This document shows, in pieces, positions 21,782 to 32,855 of a stretch of 64,000 nucleotides of DNA; position 1 is the first letter of the stretch, and every line of letters starts with the position of its first letter. The translations under genes and the position numbers were made by a program. Source of the DNA: Rhynchopus sp. YZ270_cl-10 (lineage: Eukaryota > Euglenozoa > Diplonemea > Diplonemida > Diplonemidae); the NCBI GenBank assembly GCA_964035575.1, contig OZ037917.1:620001-684000 (forward strand), in the 5' to 3' direction. Under the pieces are notes generated by a model. That model was given only the letters and a program-made list of their open reading frames with translations, made no database searches and was not told the DNA's origin.

Positions 21782-22981
21782 TTAGTCAGCAATTCTCCAT
21801 GCGGACAGCATTTTTTGCCTCGCGTTGCCTGGAGCTTCGTTGGGGAGATAATCTATCGTGAGAGCCTCTCCTGGTTGAATGTCACGAAGCGCGACGATAA
21901 AGGCAAGCTGGTTCGTTGGTTTGAATAGCGAGCAGTTCGCCTTCCCCGCAGCCGCATGCCCAAACTGCGAGACTACCGGATGCAACGCTGTCTTCCCTAG
22001 AAACATATTATATACCAACATTTCCCAAAGATTCCAGAACCCTTCCTTATGCCCATCCCATACTTTATCTACACCAACAACCCTCTCTGTTATTCTAGCT
22101 ATATGAAACAATGCGGTCGTCTCAATCGGCATTTTCAATTGATGGGCACCAAACTGCGATGCATCGGGGATTGGGATGAATGGAAGAACACTGAACATTG
22201 GTAGTTGTGTTGGGTCGATAAAGCGGCCTGGGGTGTCGGGTTGTACCATGCTTAATGCGCGGGAAAGAACAGTGAGGTAGCCTTCAAAGGCCGCAAATCC
22301 TCCGTTAGTTGCAGGCTTTGCCAAAAACTCTGCCTGATGCGGCAGATGCAACGAACTATGCCCCGCATAACCCCCTCTAAAATACGTTTCACGAAGCATA
22401 TCAAAAACCCCCGCCGATCGCACCGCACATTCCACCCTATGCATTCTACTATGCTGCACACAGCACCCTTCACTACAGTACGATGCACCACAGTGTTTAC
22501 AAGAATACGCTTTTTTCCCTGCCTTAGGCGAATCACATCCAACACAATGCCTGTTTTGAGGGAAGAAGAGCGGGGATGCTTCCTTGTAGATGATGTCTGA
22601 AGGGTGGAAGGGTTGTGCAGCTGTTACTTCTCTTCCTGTGGGGGAGGGCTTGACAGAGAGGGGGGTGGTTGGTGTGCGGCGTGCGATGTAACGTTGTTCT
22701 AGGTCCGAGAGAGCGGTTTCTCTGCACCAGACGCCTTTGCGGATGAGTTGTTTTGCATCCTCGGAAAGACCGACTTCGACACTATCGTTGTAAGCCGCAG
22801 CGCTTCGTCGGGAGTTATTCAGATCATCGGTGAACATCGAGCGGATCTGAGTATTTGATGTCATATCATCCGCCGCGCGAAACAAATTCACTTCATCAGG
22901 CACCTTTTTCCGTGCATCTTGACTCGAAAGATGCTTTCGAAAAGCACGCAGCCACATCCGTTGTGAAGACGCTGTTGACAT
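21782..22981 (-). CDS. SET/MYND-domain protein
   Basis: A 399-residue protein. A MYND zinc finger lies around residues 150-190: CVGC, YSCKHC, YCSEGC, then H and C ligands in QHSRMHRVEC. C-terminal to it is a SET-type region with GKANCSLFKP and later GEALTIDYLPNE, where the usual NH motif and the tyrosine-containing final motif would be. This is the layout of SMYD-like lysine methyltransferases, but the N-terminal SET part is not obvious and the canonical RFxNHxC motif is altered, so catalytic activity is uncertain. The start ATG at 22981 has a splice-like ACACAAAG just upstream; the open frame further upstream is A/T-rich and probably untranslated. Confidence 0.82.
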   Translation of the reverse strand: MSTASSQRMWLRAFRKHLSSQDARKKVPDEVNLFRAADDMTSNTQIRSMFTDDLNNSRRSAAAYNDSVEVGLSEDAKQLIRKGVWCRETALSDLEQRYIARRTPTTPLSVKPSPTGREVTAAQPFHPSDIIYKEASPLFFPQNRHCVGCDSPKAGKKAYSCKHCGASYCSEGCCVQHSRMHRVECAVRSAGVFDMLRETYFRGGYAGHSSLHLPHQAEFLAKPATNGGFAAFEGYLTVLSRALSMVQPDTPGRFIDPTQLPMFSVLPFIPIPDASQFGAHQLKMPIETTALFHIARITERVVGVDKVWDGHKEGFWNLWEMLVYNMFLGKTALHPVVSQFGHAAAGKANCSLFKPTNQLAFIVALRDIQPGEALTIDYLPNEAPGNARQKMLSAWRIAD

Positions 22982-24026
22982 ATTTCTCTTTGTGTGTTTC
23001 AAGGGAGAGGAAAGAGTCTCTTTTGTGTATATTTTTTTTTCGTTGATTATACAAAAATCCTCCTGTTTGAGGGATGATATGACGACCGTACCGGGTAATA
23101 CTATTTCTCCTTTAAAGCAAGCTTCGTAGGAATAAGAAAAAAAAAATGTTTCGGAGTGTTGAACAAAGTAGGTAGAGTAGGGGTCTGTTTTGTTTGTTTT
23201 TGCAGAAGGCTGTGGTTGGGGGAGGGAGGAGGAGGAGGAGATGGGGAGGATGTGATCAGCCCCTAGTGCGACGCACGTAGTGGACTGGAGAGAGACATAA
23301 AAAAGGCCCCTTTTCTTTTTGACATTTTTGTGTCGACAATCAGTTCGCTCCAAAAAAAAAAAGGGAGTGGAACAAAAGTTCTGTACTCAATGTTGGCCGA
23401 AAGCCTTTTGTACTGCAGAAGGTATAAACGTAGGTCGTCCTGAACCCTTGAGGAGCTACTGTTATTATTATTTTTTAAAATTCGTGTTTGTTCTCGACTT
23501 TTTTCCGCTTCTTTTTGTTAGCTAGATATCTTTGCAGCAACAACAAAAAATATTGGAAGAAAAAAGAAGAAGAAAAAGCAGCCGAGTCAAACAGACATGG
23601 ACGTTTGTTCACAATGTCGCTCGGACGACTACAATGAGGGTTTTTCCTCTACTTTCTCATAAAAATCTGAGAAGCTTTTTCGACAAATCACCTACCGAGG
23701 TAGGATCTGTACACAATGTCGCCCGAAGGCTTTTTTTTTTAAAATATATCGCTAACCCTCTCTGGTGCTAGATGATTCTGTTCGCACAACACTGAAAAAT
23801 TGGTTGTGGGAATAACAAAATGGTGTGGCACCGGTACAAATTCCCCGTGGTTCTCCCGTATGTCTCCCGTGGTTACACCAGGCTGGGGGGTACCCTGTTT
23901 TATTTTTTTTTTCCGGGTTTGCGGGAATGTGAAGGAAAACGCTGGCATTTGCATTTCCGGAATCCGTCCGGCCAGTGGTGGGGTCAATTTGCCGAAATGG
24001 ACAAGTTCTCGTTTTTGGTCAATTTC
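22982..24026. other. Gene-free spacer with R7 copies
   Basis: Contains three diverged R7 copies (about 23330-23425, 23596-23640 and 23677-23735). Their shared elements are TCGACAAT, CACAATGTCGC and CCGAAGGCT. The stretch 23790-24020 before the satellite looks unique; it has no clear gene. Confidence 0.65.
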
Positions 24027-24616
24027 CACAGTATACACAGTATACACAGTATACACAGTATACACAGTATACACAGTATACACAGTATACACAGTATACA
24101 CAGTATACACAGTATACACAGTATACACAGTATACACAGTATACACAGTATACACAGTATACACAGTATACACAGTATACACAGTATACACAGTATACAC
24201 AGTATACACAGTATACACAGTATACACAGTATACACAGTATACACAGTATACACAGTATACACAGTATACACAGTATACACAGTATACACAGTATACACA
24301 GTATACACAGTATACACAGTATACACAGTATACACAGTATACACAGTATACACAGTATACACAGTATACACAGTATACACAGTATACACAGTATACACAG
24401 TATACACAGTATACACAGTATACACAGTATACACAGTATACACAGTATACACAGTATACACAGTATACACAGTATACACAGTATACACAGTATACACAGT
24501 ATACACAGTATACACAGTATACACAGTATACACAGTATACACAGTATACACAGTATACACAGTATACACAGTATACACAGTATACACAGTATACACAGTA
24601 TACACAGTATACACAG
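24027..24616. repeat. 9-bp satellite, unit CACAGTATA, 65 copies
   Basis: The unit is the exact reverse complement of the array at 217-585, and the array edge (GGAAATT read on the minus strand) is also shared. Spurious long frames arise on both strands. It is followed by GGGGATTGGGA and a second tandem array. Confidence 0.98.
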
Positions 24617-24626
24617 GGGATTGGGA

Positions 24627-24785
24627 GTACAGGTACAGGTACAGGTACAGTACAGTACAGTACAGTACAGTACAGTACAGTACAGTACAGTACAGTACAG
24701 TACAGTACAGTACAGTACAGTACAGTACAGTACAGTACAGTACAGTACAGTACAGTACAGTACAGTACAGTACAGTACAGTACAG
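24627..24785. repeat. (TACAG)n pentanucleotide array
   Basis: Begins with four GTACAG hexamers and then about 28 perfect TACAG pentamers. The sequence is related to the adjoining 9-mer (CACAGTATA) through CAGTA, so it may have grown from it. Confidence 0.97.
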
Positions 24786-26404
24786 TCTGTAGGGGTTGAA
24801 AAAAAATTTTCCCCGAGAAAACCACTTTTTTGGGATAATTCAGCGCATTAGAAAATTTTGCGACCCCGCTCGGTTAGAACCGTGACTCTGTGTGACCCTT
24901 ACCACCGTGAGAGTAAACACCAAAAAACGGGAAAAATAAAAATAAAAAGGGGTACCCCCTCCAGATTCCCCGTGGTTCGCCCGTATGTCTCCCGCGGTTG
25001 TACCGCGTACAACGGTTCACACCACAAAAGAAAGAAAAGTTGGTACGCTGGACGTACGGGGAAAAAAAAATCGTTTTTTTTGTTTTTTTTGTTGTTTTTG
25101 CAGAACGTTTGTTGAACAATGACCCAAGGTAGGCCGTGCACTCCAACGAAGTGCCACCCGAAGATAGCAAGGGAATTACTTACAGATGGCACACCTCGTC
25201 CCGAAGAGTGCATATATGAGACACAAAGGGGGTGCTGAGCAAGTTGCCCCCCCCTAGGCTAGAATACAGACACCGGAATAGAACCAGGAGATGGATCTAC
25301 GCCTGTTCTGTTCTTAGTCACCTTAGAAGAACGAAGTGAAGTTGATAGTGCAAACCTCTGGTACGCAGGGGTCCCGCGGGTTTTCGAAAAACCCGGAATG
25401 TTGCATTTTGGGATTTGCACACAAAAAAAAGAAAGATGGAGGAGCCTCTCGTGCACCATCTACGAATGTCATCCTCTGTGAAGACAAAAAAAATTTTATC
25501 TAAATTGACAATGTGAAAAAGAAACCTAAGTTCAGCTGCTATCTAACACGCCCCACATCTCCTATGAGTGAAAGGCCCTGTGCAGAATGCCACACAGATC
25601 ACTAAAAAATAAAATGGCATCACAGAGAAGCCATTATGCCTTGTTTGTAGAGAGACAAACCACCCTGTCCGAGGACGGGTTCTGAGCAACAAAAGTCGCC
25701 CGAAGGGCTAAATGAATTTCAACAGGTATAGATGCAGATCTTTTTCATTTTTTTTTGTTTTTGTTTTTGTTCTGCTGTGTTTTTTTTTATTGATTTCGTT
25801 CATTTGATACTAGGTTAGTGTAAAAATGAAAGGGATTAAAAAATTGACCGTGTCAGCCTAGAACACACGAAGAATGATTCCCTCCAGCACAAACAAAAAA
25901 AAGAGTATTTTCATGGATAGTGAAGACTGTCTGAAATTGGCAGCTACAAACGCTAGACCAACAAGATTTATCAAAAAGGAAAAAATAAAAGAAAAAACAA
26001 CTTTTATCAGGTGAACCTTAAGCCTATCATGATTTAAGTCACCTTAAAAGGCAATCTATTTCGAGCTTTGAAAATCCGCCTCTGAGGCTTTCAAAAACCA
26101 CCACCTTGCACACGGAAGATTTCTTTAAAACCACCGAGGGTGGGACCAAGTTCTAAACAATAACAAACAAAATAAACCCCCACCACCGCCTCTTCTTGAG
26201 CCTTCAGCAGAAGGTATACTAAGAAAGGCGATCCCCTTTTTTTTTTGATTCATTGTGTTGTCGTGCAACCATATATGGGTGATCCATGATCGTAGTTCTA
26301 TAGGTTTCACTCAACACAATGGTATCTTTTTAAACAGAGCATACACAAATACATTGGTTTTTTTCGTGGTTTGCATTTGATATACCCCCCAAAAAAAGCC
26401 CCAC
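24786..26404. other. Gene-free spacer with R2, R4 and R7 copies
   Basis: Holds R2 (25336-25425), R7 (25655-25713, with GTCCGAGGACGGGTTCTGAG and TCGCCCGAAGGGCT) and R4 (26009-26046). No coding region supported. Confidence 0.75.
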
Positions 26405-27424
26405 TCAGGTAACCATCAAAAACCTTTTCAAATTATCGTACGCAACAAACTGAATCCCTGCCGCAGGGACCGCACGCACTGCATTCGCCCCAACCCCCGC
26501 GAAGAGACCCGCTATCCCCTCTTCCTTCAGAGTGATACTGATACAGTTGAGCGAACTGCTGTATTTCCGTTTTTTTCCAAACACACCATCTGACATAACC
26601 CTACGCCATAACGTATCTAAAGGATACAGTACACTCTGCGTACCTACACCCGCCAACGCGCCAAATACAAACTGATACGGCACCCTCCCTGCCCCCTCCG
26701 CTTCTGCAGGCACCGTTCTAATGAGAAGTTCATAGGCACTCATTTCGACCCCAACGAAGGGTGCTCCAGTTGTCAATCCCACTCCCAACCCTTTATAGAA
26801 CCCTCGAAACCCTTCTACCTGAATGGTGTGGCGGATGCAGTAAGGGATTCCGGTTTGTTTCAGATTGTGTCCTAAGGAATCTGCAAGGTAAAGACGTTGC
26901 CGAACACTTTCGAGGGGATAGGTAATGAAGGTTTGGCAAAGCCCTGCGCAGGTTGCAGCAGAAACAAGCTGGGCGAGAGAAAGCTGTGATACGGTCTGCC
27001 CTGGCGCTGCGACGGCACGCTTAAATTGATCGGTGAGAGAAAATTTTAGTGCATATGCTGGCGCTATTCGAAGCACATTTGCACCACAACCCCTATACAA
27101 TGCCGCTGCACCTTCCTCCTTCACAACCAATCGTAACGTTGAAAACACAGACCGATACTTCGATTGGCTCCCAACAAACCCCATCATCCCCTGAACCTGC
27201 ATCAACGACTTCGCTCTTTCCAACGGAGCCGTCGCAAGCTTTGTTATCACTCCAGCTCCTCCCCCTGCCGCGAATCTACGTTGAAACGCCTGACCCGACA
27301 TTCCCGAAGAGGAAGATGGAGAAGAAGAAGAAGAGGAGGAAGAGGAGGAGGAAGAAGAAGAAGAAGGAGAAGCCCCAGACCCTGTGACATACGTCAGTGG
27401 GTCCATCCTTATTCGGTCGCTCAT
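26405..27424 (-). CDS. Mitochondrial carrier family (SLC25) transporter
   Basis: A 339-residue protein with the three-fold carrier repeat. The signature PX[DE]XX[KR] occurs as PLERAKSLMQVQ (about residue 66), PLESVRQRLY (about 168) and PLDTLWRRVM (about 268), each followed by the expected pair of helices. The N-terminus has a long serine run (about residues 19-40) coded by tandem TCT/TCC triplets. The matrix gate sequences resemble the ADP/ATP and CoA/ATP-Mg carrier subgroups, but the substrate cannot be assigned. The start ATG follows a CCCTCCAG acceptor by about 10 nt. An R4 copy lies about 120 bases upstream. Confidence 0.92.
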   Translation of the reverse strand: MSDRIRMDPLTYVTGSGASPSSSSSSSSSSSSSSSPSSSSGMSGQAFQRRFAAGGGAGVITKLATAPLERAKSLMQVQGMMGFVGSQSKYRSVFSTLRLVVKEEGAAALYRGCGANVLRIAPAYALKFSLTDQFKRAVAAPGQTVSQLSLAQLVSAATCAGLCQTFITYPLESVRQRLYLADSLGHNLKQTGIPYCIRHTIQVEGFRGFYKGLGVGLTTGAPFVGVEMSAYELLIRTVPAEAEGAGRVPYQFVFGALAGVGTQSVLYPLDTLWRRVMSDGVFGKKRKYSSSLNCISITLKEEGIAGLFAGVGANAVRAVPAAGIQFVAYDNLKRFLMVT

Positions 27425-27545
27425 GTGGTGTTGTTCTGGAGGGGAAGGAGGGGGGGGATGGGGAGGAGGTGGAGTAGTTCTGAGGGTAGTGAGGGTGGAT
27501 GGGGGAAGAATGTAAAGGGGTAAGAAAGAAGAAAAATGAAAAAAT

Positions 27546-27650
27546 TTTGTAAGATGAATCTAAGCCTCTCGTCGCTCAGTCACCTAATAAGAAGAAAATT
27601 GAAAGTGAAAACGCCTTACCGCGTATCGGCGGACGCAGGGTACTGGAAAG
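27546..27650 (+). repeat. R4 followed by partial R3
   Basis: R4 (AATCTAAGCCTCTCGTCGCTCAG) and the 5' part of R3 (ACGCCTTACCGCGTATCGGCGG) lie in tandem just upstream of the carrier gene. The same R4-then-R3 order recurs at 41695-41858. Confidence 0.75.
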
Positions 27651-27867
27651 AACTCATGTACGGATGTGATATTTCTGTTCGCACTGCAGCTTGTCTTATC
27701 GCATAGTCTGTTGATCACCAATTCATTGTAAATCAGCTGTGTACAGGGAAAAGGGGAGAAAGGGAGAGAATGTGAGAAACTTTTTTTGTAAATGGCAGGG
27801 TAGAGGAACTGTGTAAATGCAAATGGACTTCTCCACAAGCTCCCTCAATAAATAATAGCTATTTATT

Positions 27868-28006
27868 GGAGTGAAAATAAGTCGTTTTTTTCACCGAGTT
27901 GGTGTTTTCAACCCGAGTTACTTTAATTCACGAGCGAAGCGAGGGAATTAAAGTCACGAGGGTTGAAAACACCAACGAGGTGAAAAAAACGCTTATTTTC
28001 TACTCC
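27868..28006. repeat. Foldback element, about 60-bp arms
   Basis: The left arm starts GGAGTGAAAATAAGTCG and the right arm ends CTTATTTTCTACTCC. The arms match along most of their length around a short loop containing GAGCGAAGCGAG. No target duplication seen. Confidence 0.85.
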
Positions 28007-28015
28007 AAGACATAA

Positions 28016-28683
28016 TTTTATCCATAAGTGTGAAGCTTTATTTTCCGAGCCCGCCCAAGTGTCGTGTGAGAGACTTGTAGTGTGGATCTCCAGTGTCTTG
28101 CACCGCTTCTTCTGAGCCCAACGCTGTTTGGCCTGTCGACGTACTAAATACGAAGACAGGGGGCGGTGCCAACAATTTTCCAATGATGTAACGTTTATCT
28201 GATTGATTTATCGTTTCATATACTTTGTGTGTCCTACTTCACCTGCACACCCAAGGTTATTGAACGATACTTTCAAGCGATACTTCGTAATGTCATTGGG
28301 GGTACTGGTACTGGGTACCTGGGGAAAACACGTACGTTTTTGTTCGCGATAACACGCACACTTTTTGTACGTGCTATCGCAATTTACCCTAAAATATATT
28401 ACCTCCGCTGACATAGCTCGAGGGCTACTCCAACAAGTTTGTAGCTACCACCATGCACACCCCGTCCCCCCACCCCAGTCCAGATACCCTGGGGGAAAAA
28501 AAAAAAAAACTCAAAAAAAATAGGGTGAGTTTGGGGGTGTTTGGGGGCTTAAGACGGGTGAAAAAAAACGGTGAAAATAAAATTTTTATTTTCACAGGGT
28601 GAAAATAAAAATTTTATTTTCACACCCCTCCACGTACTTTTGGGTGGGCGAGGAAAATAAAGCTTCACGCGCGTGGATAAAAA
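28016..28683. mobile_element. Non-autonomous element with about 50-bp imperfect terminal inverted repeats
   Basis: The left end (28016-28066) and right end (28631-28683) are inverted copies sharing GAAGCTTTATTTTCC and GCCCRCCCAA. The inside has two more hairpins on GGTGAAAATAAAA and a GATAACACG palindrome. There is no transposase. The family is unassigned. Confidence 0.65.
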
Positions 28684-28898
28684 GGGGCAATCTTGAAACA
28701 AAGAAAAAAACGCATCATTCTGGAGACGCTATTGCGCATTAAATCTTGCGTTATTTTTGTTTGTTCCAAAAAAAAAAGGGCAAATTGCGATAACACGTAT
28801 ACTTTTTTTTTCGATTTGCGATAACACGTACACAAAAAGTATACGTGTTATCGCGAAAAAGTGTACGTGTTTTCGCGAACAAAAACGTACGTGTTTTC

Positions 28899-29026
28899 CC
28901 AGGTACCCAGGTACCCAGGTACCCAGGTACCCAGGTACCCAGGTACCCAGGTACCCAGGTACCCAGGTACCCAGGTACCCAGGTACCCAGGTACCCAGGT
29001 ACCCAGGTACCCAGGTACCCAGGTAC
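28899..29026. repeat. (CCAGGTAC)n octanucleotide array
   Basis: About 16 perfect copies, ending in a palindromic CCAGGTACCTGGGTACCTGG. Open in several frames because no unit contains a stop. Shorter relics (GTACCCAGGTACCC) occur near 29472. Confidence 0.97.
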
Positions 29027-29619
29027 CTGGGTACCTGGTTTGTCAAGGAAACCAAACTTTTTGTCACGGAAAAAGTCGTGACAGGGCACTGGGTACTGGG
29101 TACACTGTGTACAAGGATAGAAGTCGTGAAAGAGCAACCACAGCTCCACATGACAAACACAAAAGTGTCCAGTCACGTGGGGCATTCATGCACTGAGGAG
29201 ATAATGATCCAACAATTTACAAGAAAGATTACTTAACCTACTGCTGGAAGTTGCCAGGTCGTAGTAACACACAAAGTGTGCCTCCGTTCGGGAATACCGG
29301 ATATTCTAGAGACCAAAAAGGCCTCTTCCGCTAGTCAAGGTATAACCGAATGAACGGCCCAAGACCCCCGTGGAGAAGTTAAATGTTGTAATGCTATCAA
29401 GTACAAACTGCGACCACTGTCTTACCCTCCTCAATGCATGGTGGAAGATGTCTTTGACAACAAATATCCTGTACCCAGGTACCCATATTCCCAGACCCAC
29501 GCAGTACCACGTCGCAGTACTACGCAAAATTTACCACCAGACCCTGTCTTCTGAATGTCACACGTACATTTTTTTGAACACTTTTCGCGATAACACGTAC
29601 ATATTTCGCTAAAAAACGG

Positions 29620-29760
29620 GGTGCTCGCAACCGCGTTCTAGACCCCCACAGATGCTCAAAAGTGCCAAATTTTGCTTTGAATGGCCTCAAATCGTCGAAA
29701 TTAGCCATTTTTGGGGCCCAAAAAAAAAATTCGAGGGTCTAGGTATGGAGAGCGAGCACC
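29620..29760. repeat. Nested foldback element
   Basis: Ends GGTGCTCGC and GCGAGCACC, with an inner pair CTAGACCC / GGGTCTAG. It lies inside the right part of the long-TIR element. Confidence 0.65.
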
Positions 29761-30191
29761 TTAGAAGAAGGAAACACGTACATTTTTGTTCGCGATAACA
29801 CGTATACTTTTTTGACCACTTTTCGCGATAACACGTACACTTTTTCGCGATAACACGTATACTTTTTGTGTACGTGTTATCGCAAATCGAAAAAAAAAGT
29901 ATACGTGTTATCGCAATTTGCCCAATAAAAAAAGAAGAAAAAATTGAAAGTGCAAACGTCTCACCGTTCATCGGCGGACGCAGGCACCACTAAACTAAAG
30001 AAAGAATTTAACCAAAATCCGAACCTGAATTGTCTATGGAGAAGAACACACACAAATTTGGGGTCATATTCTGCGCAAGAAATATCTCCCCCCCTTATTA
30101 GTTATCAAACACACAAATAACGTAAAAAGATGCCTCACTGCACCCATCTTCGAAAAACACACATTCCTAGATACTTTGTGGGTCAAAAAAA

Positions 30192-30290
30192 AAGAGTTGA
30201 CTTGAAATACAAATCCCTCTCGTGAAACAGTGTACCTTTTGGTACAAATGACCGGCTGTACCAGGGACCCCAAACCATGCAGTCCTAGGG
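30192..30290 (+). repeat. R1 repeat
   Basis: Diverged R1 with CCCTCTCGTGAAACAGTGTACC and CCGGCTGTACCAGGG. It lies 110 bases downstream of the kinesin stop codon. An R3 fragment is at 29942-29990. Confidence 0.8.
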
Positions 30291-30402
30291 GAAATGGTGT
30301 GCGTAAGACACTACACATTTCCTCCCCTCAGAATGGATGCCAAAAAAAAAAAAAACGAAGAGAAAAAAAGATGAATTTGCTTCTGACGAACAACTCTTTT
30401 TT

Positions 30403-32673
30403 TTATGATTCATCACTGAAGCACTGGAGAAGACGGTTTTGGAAGGCCGCCTTTGTTGCGCGAATTTTCTCTCCGAGAATGCGGTTTTTCAGTTCGGAGG
30501 AGATGTTCGAAAGCTCGATCTCGTGGACAAGCTTTTTCCGGTCGTCGTGGAGGGTCTTTACCTGCCGTGCCACCTCCTCCTTCTGCCGTGTCAATGCGAC
30601 CAACCTCTCTGCGTTCTCTTTGTTCTGCTCGTAGAGTAGTTTGTTTTCATGCTCCAACTGCGTCATCCCCCCGGTATCCCCTTTTGGTTGAAATGCAAAC
30701 TCTTTGTCCTTTTCACGCTCCTCCTTTTCCCTTTGGTGCTGCGTCCGCAAGGTGTCCAACTTCGTCAACAGCATCGACACTTCTTTATCTTGCATCTTCG
30801 CCCTTTGATCGAACTCTGCTGAAAGCGACTCAAATTTTGCTTCCAAGCTTATAATCGTGACATTCTGTTCTGCATGTCTCTTCTCCATTGCCTTTATAGT
30901 GTCGGTTGAAGTATTTAGCTTTTCTAATGAGTCCTCAAGGTTTCCCTGCAGTTCTCTTTCCTTTACTAAAAACATCGATTCGTTGTGTTTTGCTTCTGAT
31001 AGCATCTCGCTTAGCTGATCTAATGAGCACGCCGATCCTGGGGTTTGGGGTGTTGACACTGAGCAGGTCGAATCCGCCTTTTGTGAACGCATTGCTGGAG
31101 AAGGTGCGCACGAAGGCACAACAGACGACCGCCGCTTTACTACAGAACCCTTTTTCGTGAGTGGCGCCTTCTTTGCAGGAGGTTTCTTCAGCTTTGCCTC
31201 ATTCTCCTTCAACACATCATTGTATTTGCGGAGCCATGAGTCCGCAGCTTTTTTCTCTCTATCATGCTTTAGCTTCCAATCTGCTACCTTCTGCATCGCA
31301 TCGTGCTCCCTCTTCTCATAGAAGGCGGTTCTCTCCTTTTGTGATGACCGTTCATTTTCCGCCTCTTCTAACTCCTCTTTTGTCTCCTTTAACTCTTTTA
31401 GAACGCTGTGTAATTCATTTCCGAGGTCGCAGCTCGCAGCTTCACTCTCCGGATCATCCTTCGAAAGAGAAAAACTGGATTTGCGAAGCGGAAGAGAATG
31501 CCCTCCACAGGCTTCTTCTAACGCCGCTATTCTGATTTTGAGCTGTACAATTTCTTCCTGCGCCTTTTGGTAGGCTACTTGAAGGTCAGCGCCGAAGAGT
31601 TCTTTGTTCACTCTAGGTTTGTTTTTGATTTGTTTTGCGCGATTTGCGAACATCAAAGTAGACGTGGTTTCGCTAGTATGAAGCTCAGAAAGACTGCAAC
31701 AGCAAAACAACGTTGTTCTGCTGTTCCCTCCAAAAGAGTCCTGCAGAATGCGGGTCAGCTTGCTGTCACGGTATGGAATGTGCACACTCTTACCATCCGT
31801 CAATTTGTTAATCACATTCCCCAATAACGACAATGACAGATTAATTGTTTGCGCCTCCTTCAACCTTTCCCCTTCCGCCCCGGTTTTTTCTACCCTCTCA
31901 GATCCTGCTAAATCAACGAGATTCAATCTGCCTACCGTTTTGGTATCTTCCTTTACATGGTTCGTCTGCGTTACAAGCAATGTGACTATCGTATGCGACC
32001 GCGAAGAGGTTTCATTTGCTCCGGTGCTTGCAATGTTCTTCTTATCCATCCCCCGCGACACTGCGGCAACTGCCTCACGATACGTTTCCACCCGCTCCTC
32101 TGTTATGCCTTCTATGTACACCCCTTTCCCAGAGGTGCGGTCCTCACGGATGCGCAGCTCCCTTTGGAAGGTCTCTGTGTGCTCTCCGCCGTGAAGGAGG
32201 TCGCGGAGGTTTTCCTTAAAAAGCTCTGCAACAGTAATGTGCACAGAGTAGGTCGCCTCTGCAGCAGGCAACGCACACAACGACGCAAACAGGGAATGCA
32301 AAATTCGTGTCACCAACCCCAACTCAGCGTCGTTCTCAATAGAGTAAGAAGGATTGGAAGGCGCGAACAGGGTCTGTCCCCCACCAGGTCCTGTCATAGT
32401 GTAGGTCTTTCCAGACCCGGTTTGCCCATATGCCAGAACAGTACCATTGTAGCCAGCGAGGACAGAGGCAACAACAGGCTCGCCTACCTTCTCGTAGACT
32501 TCTGCCTGTGAGGTGGTTGGGGTGAAGGCATGGTCAAAAGTGAAGCGTTTCGCGTTGGCCAGAAGTGAGATCTCATTCTCGCGGACACTAAACGGGGTGC
32601 GTCCCCCGTCCTTCTCTCGCTCTTCGTTGTTGAGTGGTCGGAACCGAACAATGACGTTGACCCGTTCACACAT
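30403..32673 (-). CDS. N-terminal kinesin, kinesin-1-like
   Basis: A microtubule plus-end motor of 756 residues. The motor domain fills residues 1-350. It shows the P-loop AYGQTGSGKTYTM, switch I NETSSRSHTIV, switch II VDLAGSERVEKTGAEGERLKE (first 20 diagnostic) and the microtubule-binding stretch HIPYRDSKLTRILQDS. The neck FANRAKQIKNKPRVNKE is like that of kinesin-1. The remainder is mainly coiled coil with a Ser/Lys-rich break around residues 490-540. The start ATG at 32673 is preferred over the longer open frame: an ACTCCTACAG acceptor lies 16 nt upstream, and the upstream frame runs through an R1 repeat. Cargo is unknown. Confidence 0.95.
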   Translation of the reverse strand: MCERVNVIVRFRPLNNEEREKDGGRTPFSVRENEISLLANAKRFTFDHAFTPTTSQAEVYEKVGEPVVASVLAGYNGTVLAYGQTGSGKTYTMTGPGGGQTLFAPSNPSYSIENDAELGLVTRILHSLFASLCALPAAEATYSVHITVAELFKENLRDLLHGGEHTETFQRELRIREDRTSGKGVYIEGITEERVETYREAVAAVSRGMDKKNIASTGANETSSRSHTIVTLLVTQTNHVKEDTKTVGRLNLVDLAGSERVEKTGAEGERLKEAQTINLSLSLLGNVINKLTDGKSVHIPYRDSKLTRILQDSFGGNSRTTLFCCCSLSELHTSETTSTLMFANRAKQIKNKPRVNKELFGADLQVAYQKAQEEIVQLKIRIAALEEACGGHSLPLRKSSFSLSKDDPESEAASCDLGNELHSVLKELKETKEELEEAENERSSQKERTAFYEKREHDAMQKVADWKLKHDREKKAADSWLRKYNDVLKENEAKLKKPPAKKAPLTKKGSVVKRRSSVVPSCAPSPAMRSQKADSTCSVSTPQTPGSACSLDQLSEMLSEAKHNESMFLVKERELQGNLEDSLEKLNTSTDTIKAMEKRHAEQNVTIISLEAKFESLSAEFDQRAKMQDKEVSMLLTKLDTLRTQHQREKEEREKDKEFAFQPKGDTGGMTQLEHENKLLYEQNKENAERLVALTRQKEEVARQVKTLHDDRKKLVHEIELSNISSELKNRILGEKIRATKAAFQNRLLQCFSDES

Positions 32674-32729
32674 AGTTGAGTGGAGGGATCTGTAGGAGTG
32701 TTGGAGGGAAGAAGAGAGGGGGAAAAAAA

Positions 32730-32855
32730 GTAGAGTTGAGTTGAAATACAAAGCCCTCTCGTGAACAGTGTACCTTTGATGGCATTTGACCGGGTGTACC
32801 GGGGGGTGGAACCCCAACCATGCAGTCCTACAATGCATTTCGTGGTTTACATCTG
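32730..32855 (+). repeat. R1 repeat, full length, beside the kinesin acceptor
   Basis: A 126-base copy with all R1 blocks. Read in the gene direction it ends in CAACTCTAC, then a T/C tract, CTACAG and the kinesin start codon. A short R1 copy follows at 33026-33062. Confidence 0.9.

Larger units (their letters stand above)
28778..29923. mobile_element. Non-autonomous DNA element with long (about 115-bp) terminal inverted repeats
   Basis: Both ends begin GGGCAAATTGCGATAACACG and remain nearly identical for about 115 bases. The ends are made of sub-repeats of GCGATAACACGTATAC in alternating orientation. The inside carries the GGTACCCA array, a nested foldback (29620-29760) and no coding capacity. 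The flanks are A-rich, so a target duplication cannot be judged. Confidence 0.8.

Noticed and set aside
28729-29236. Frames repeating GTWVPGYL or PRYPGTQV
   Set aside because: Products of the GGTACCCA microsatellite; open on both strands, no coding signal outside the array.
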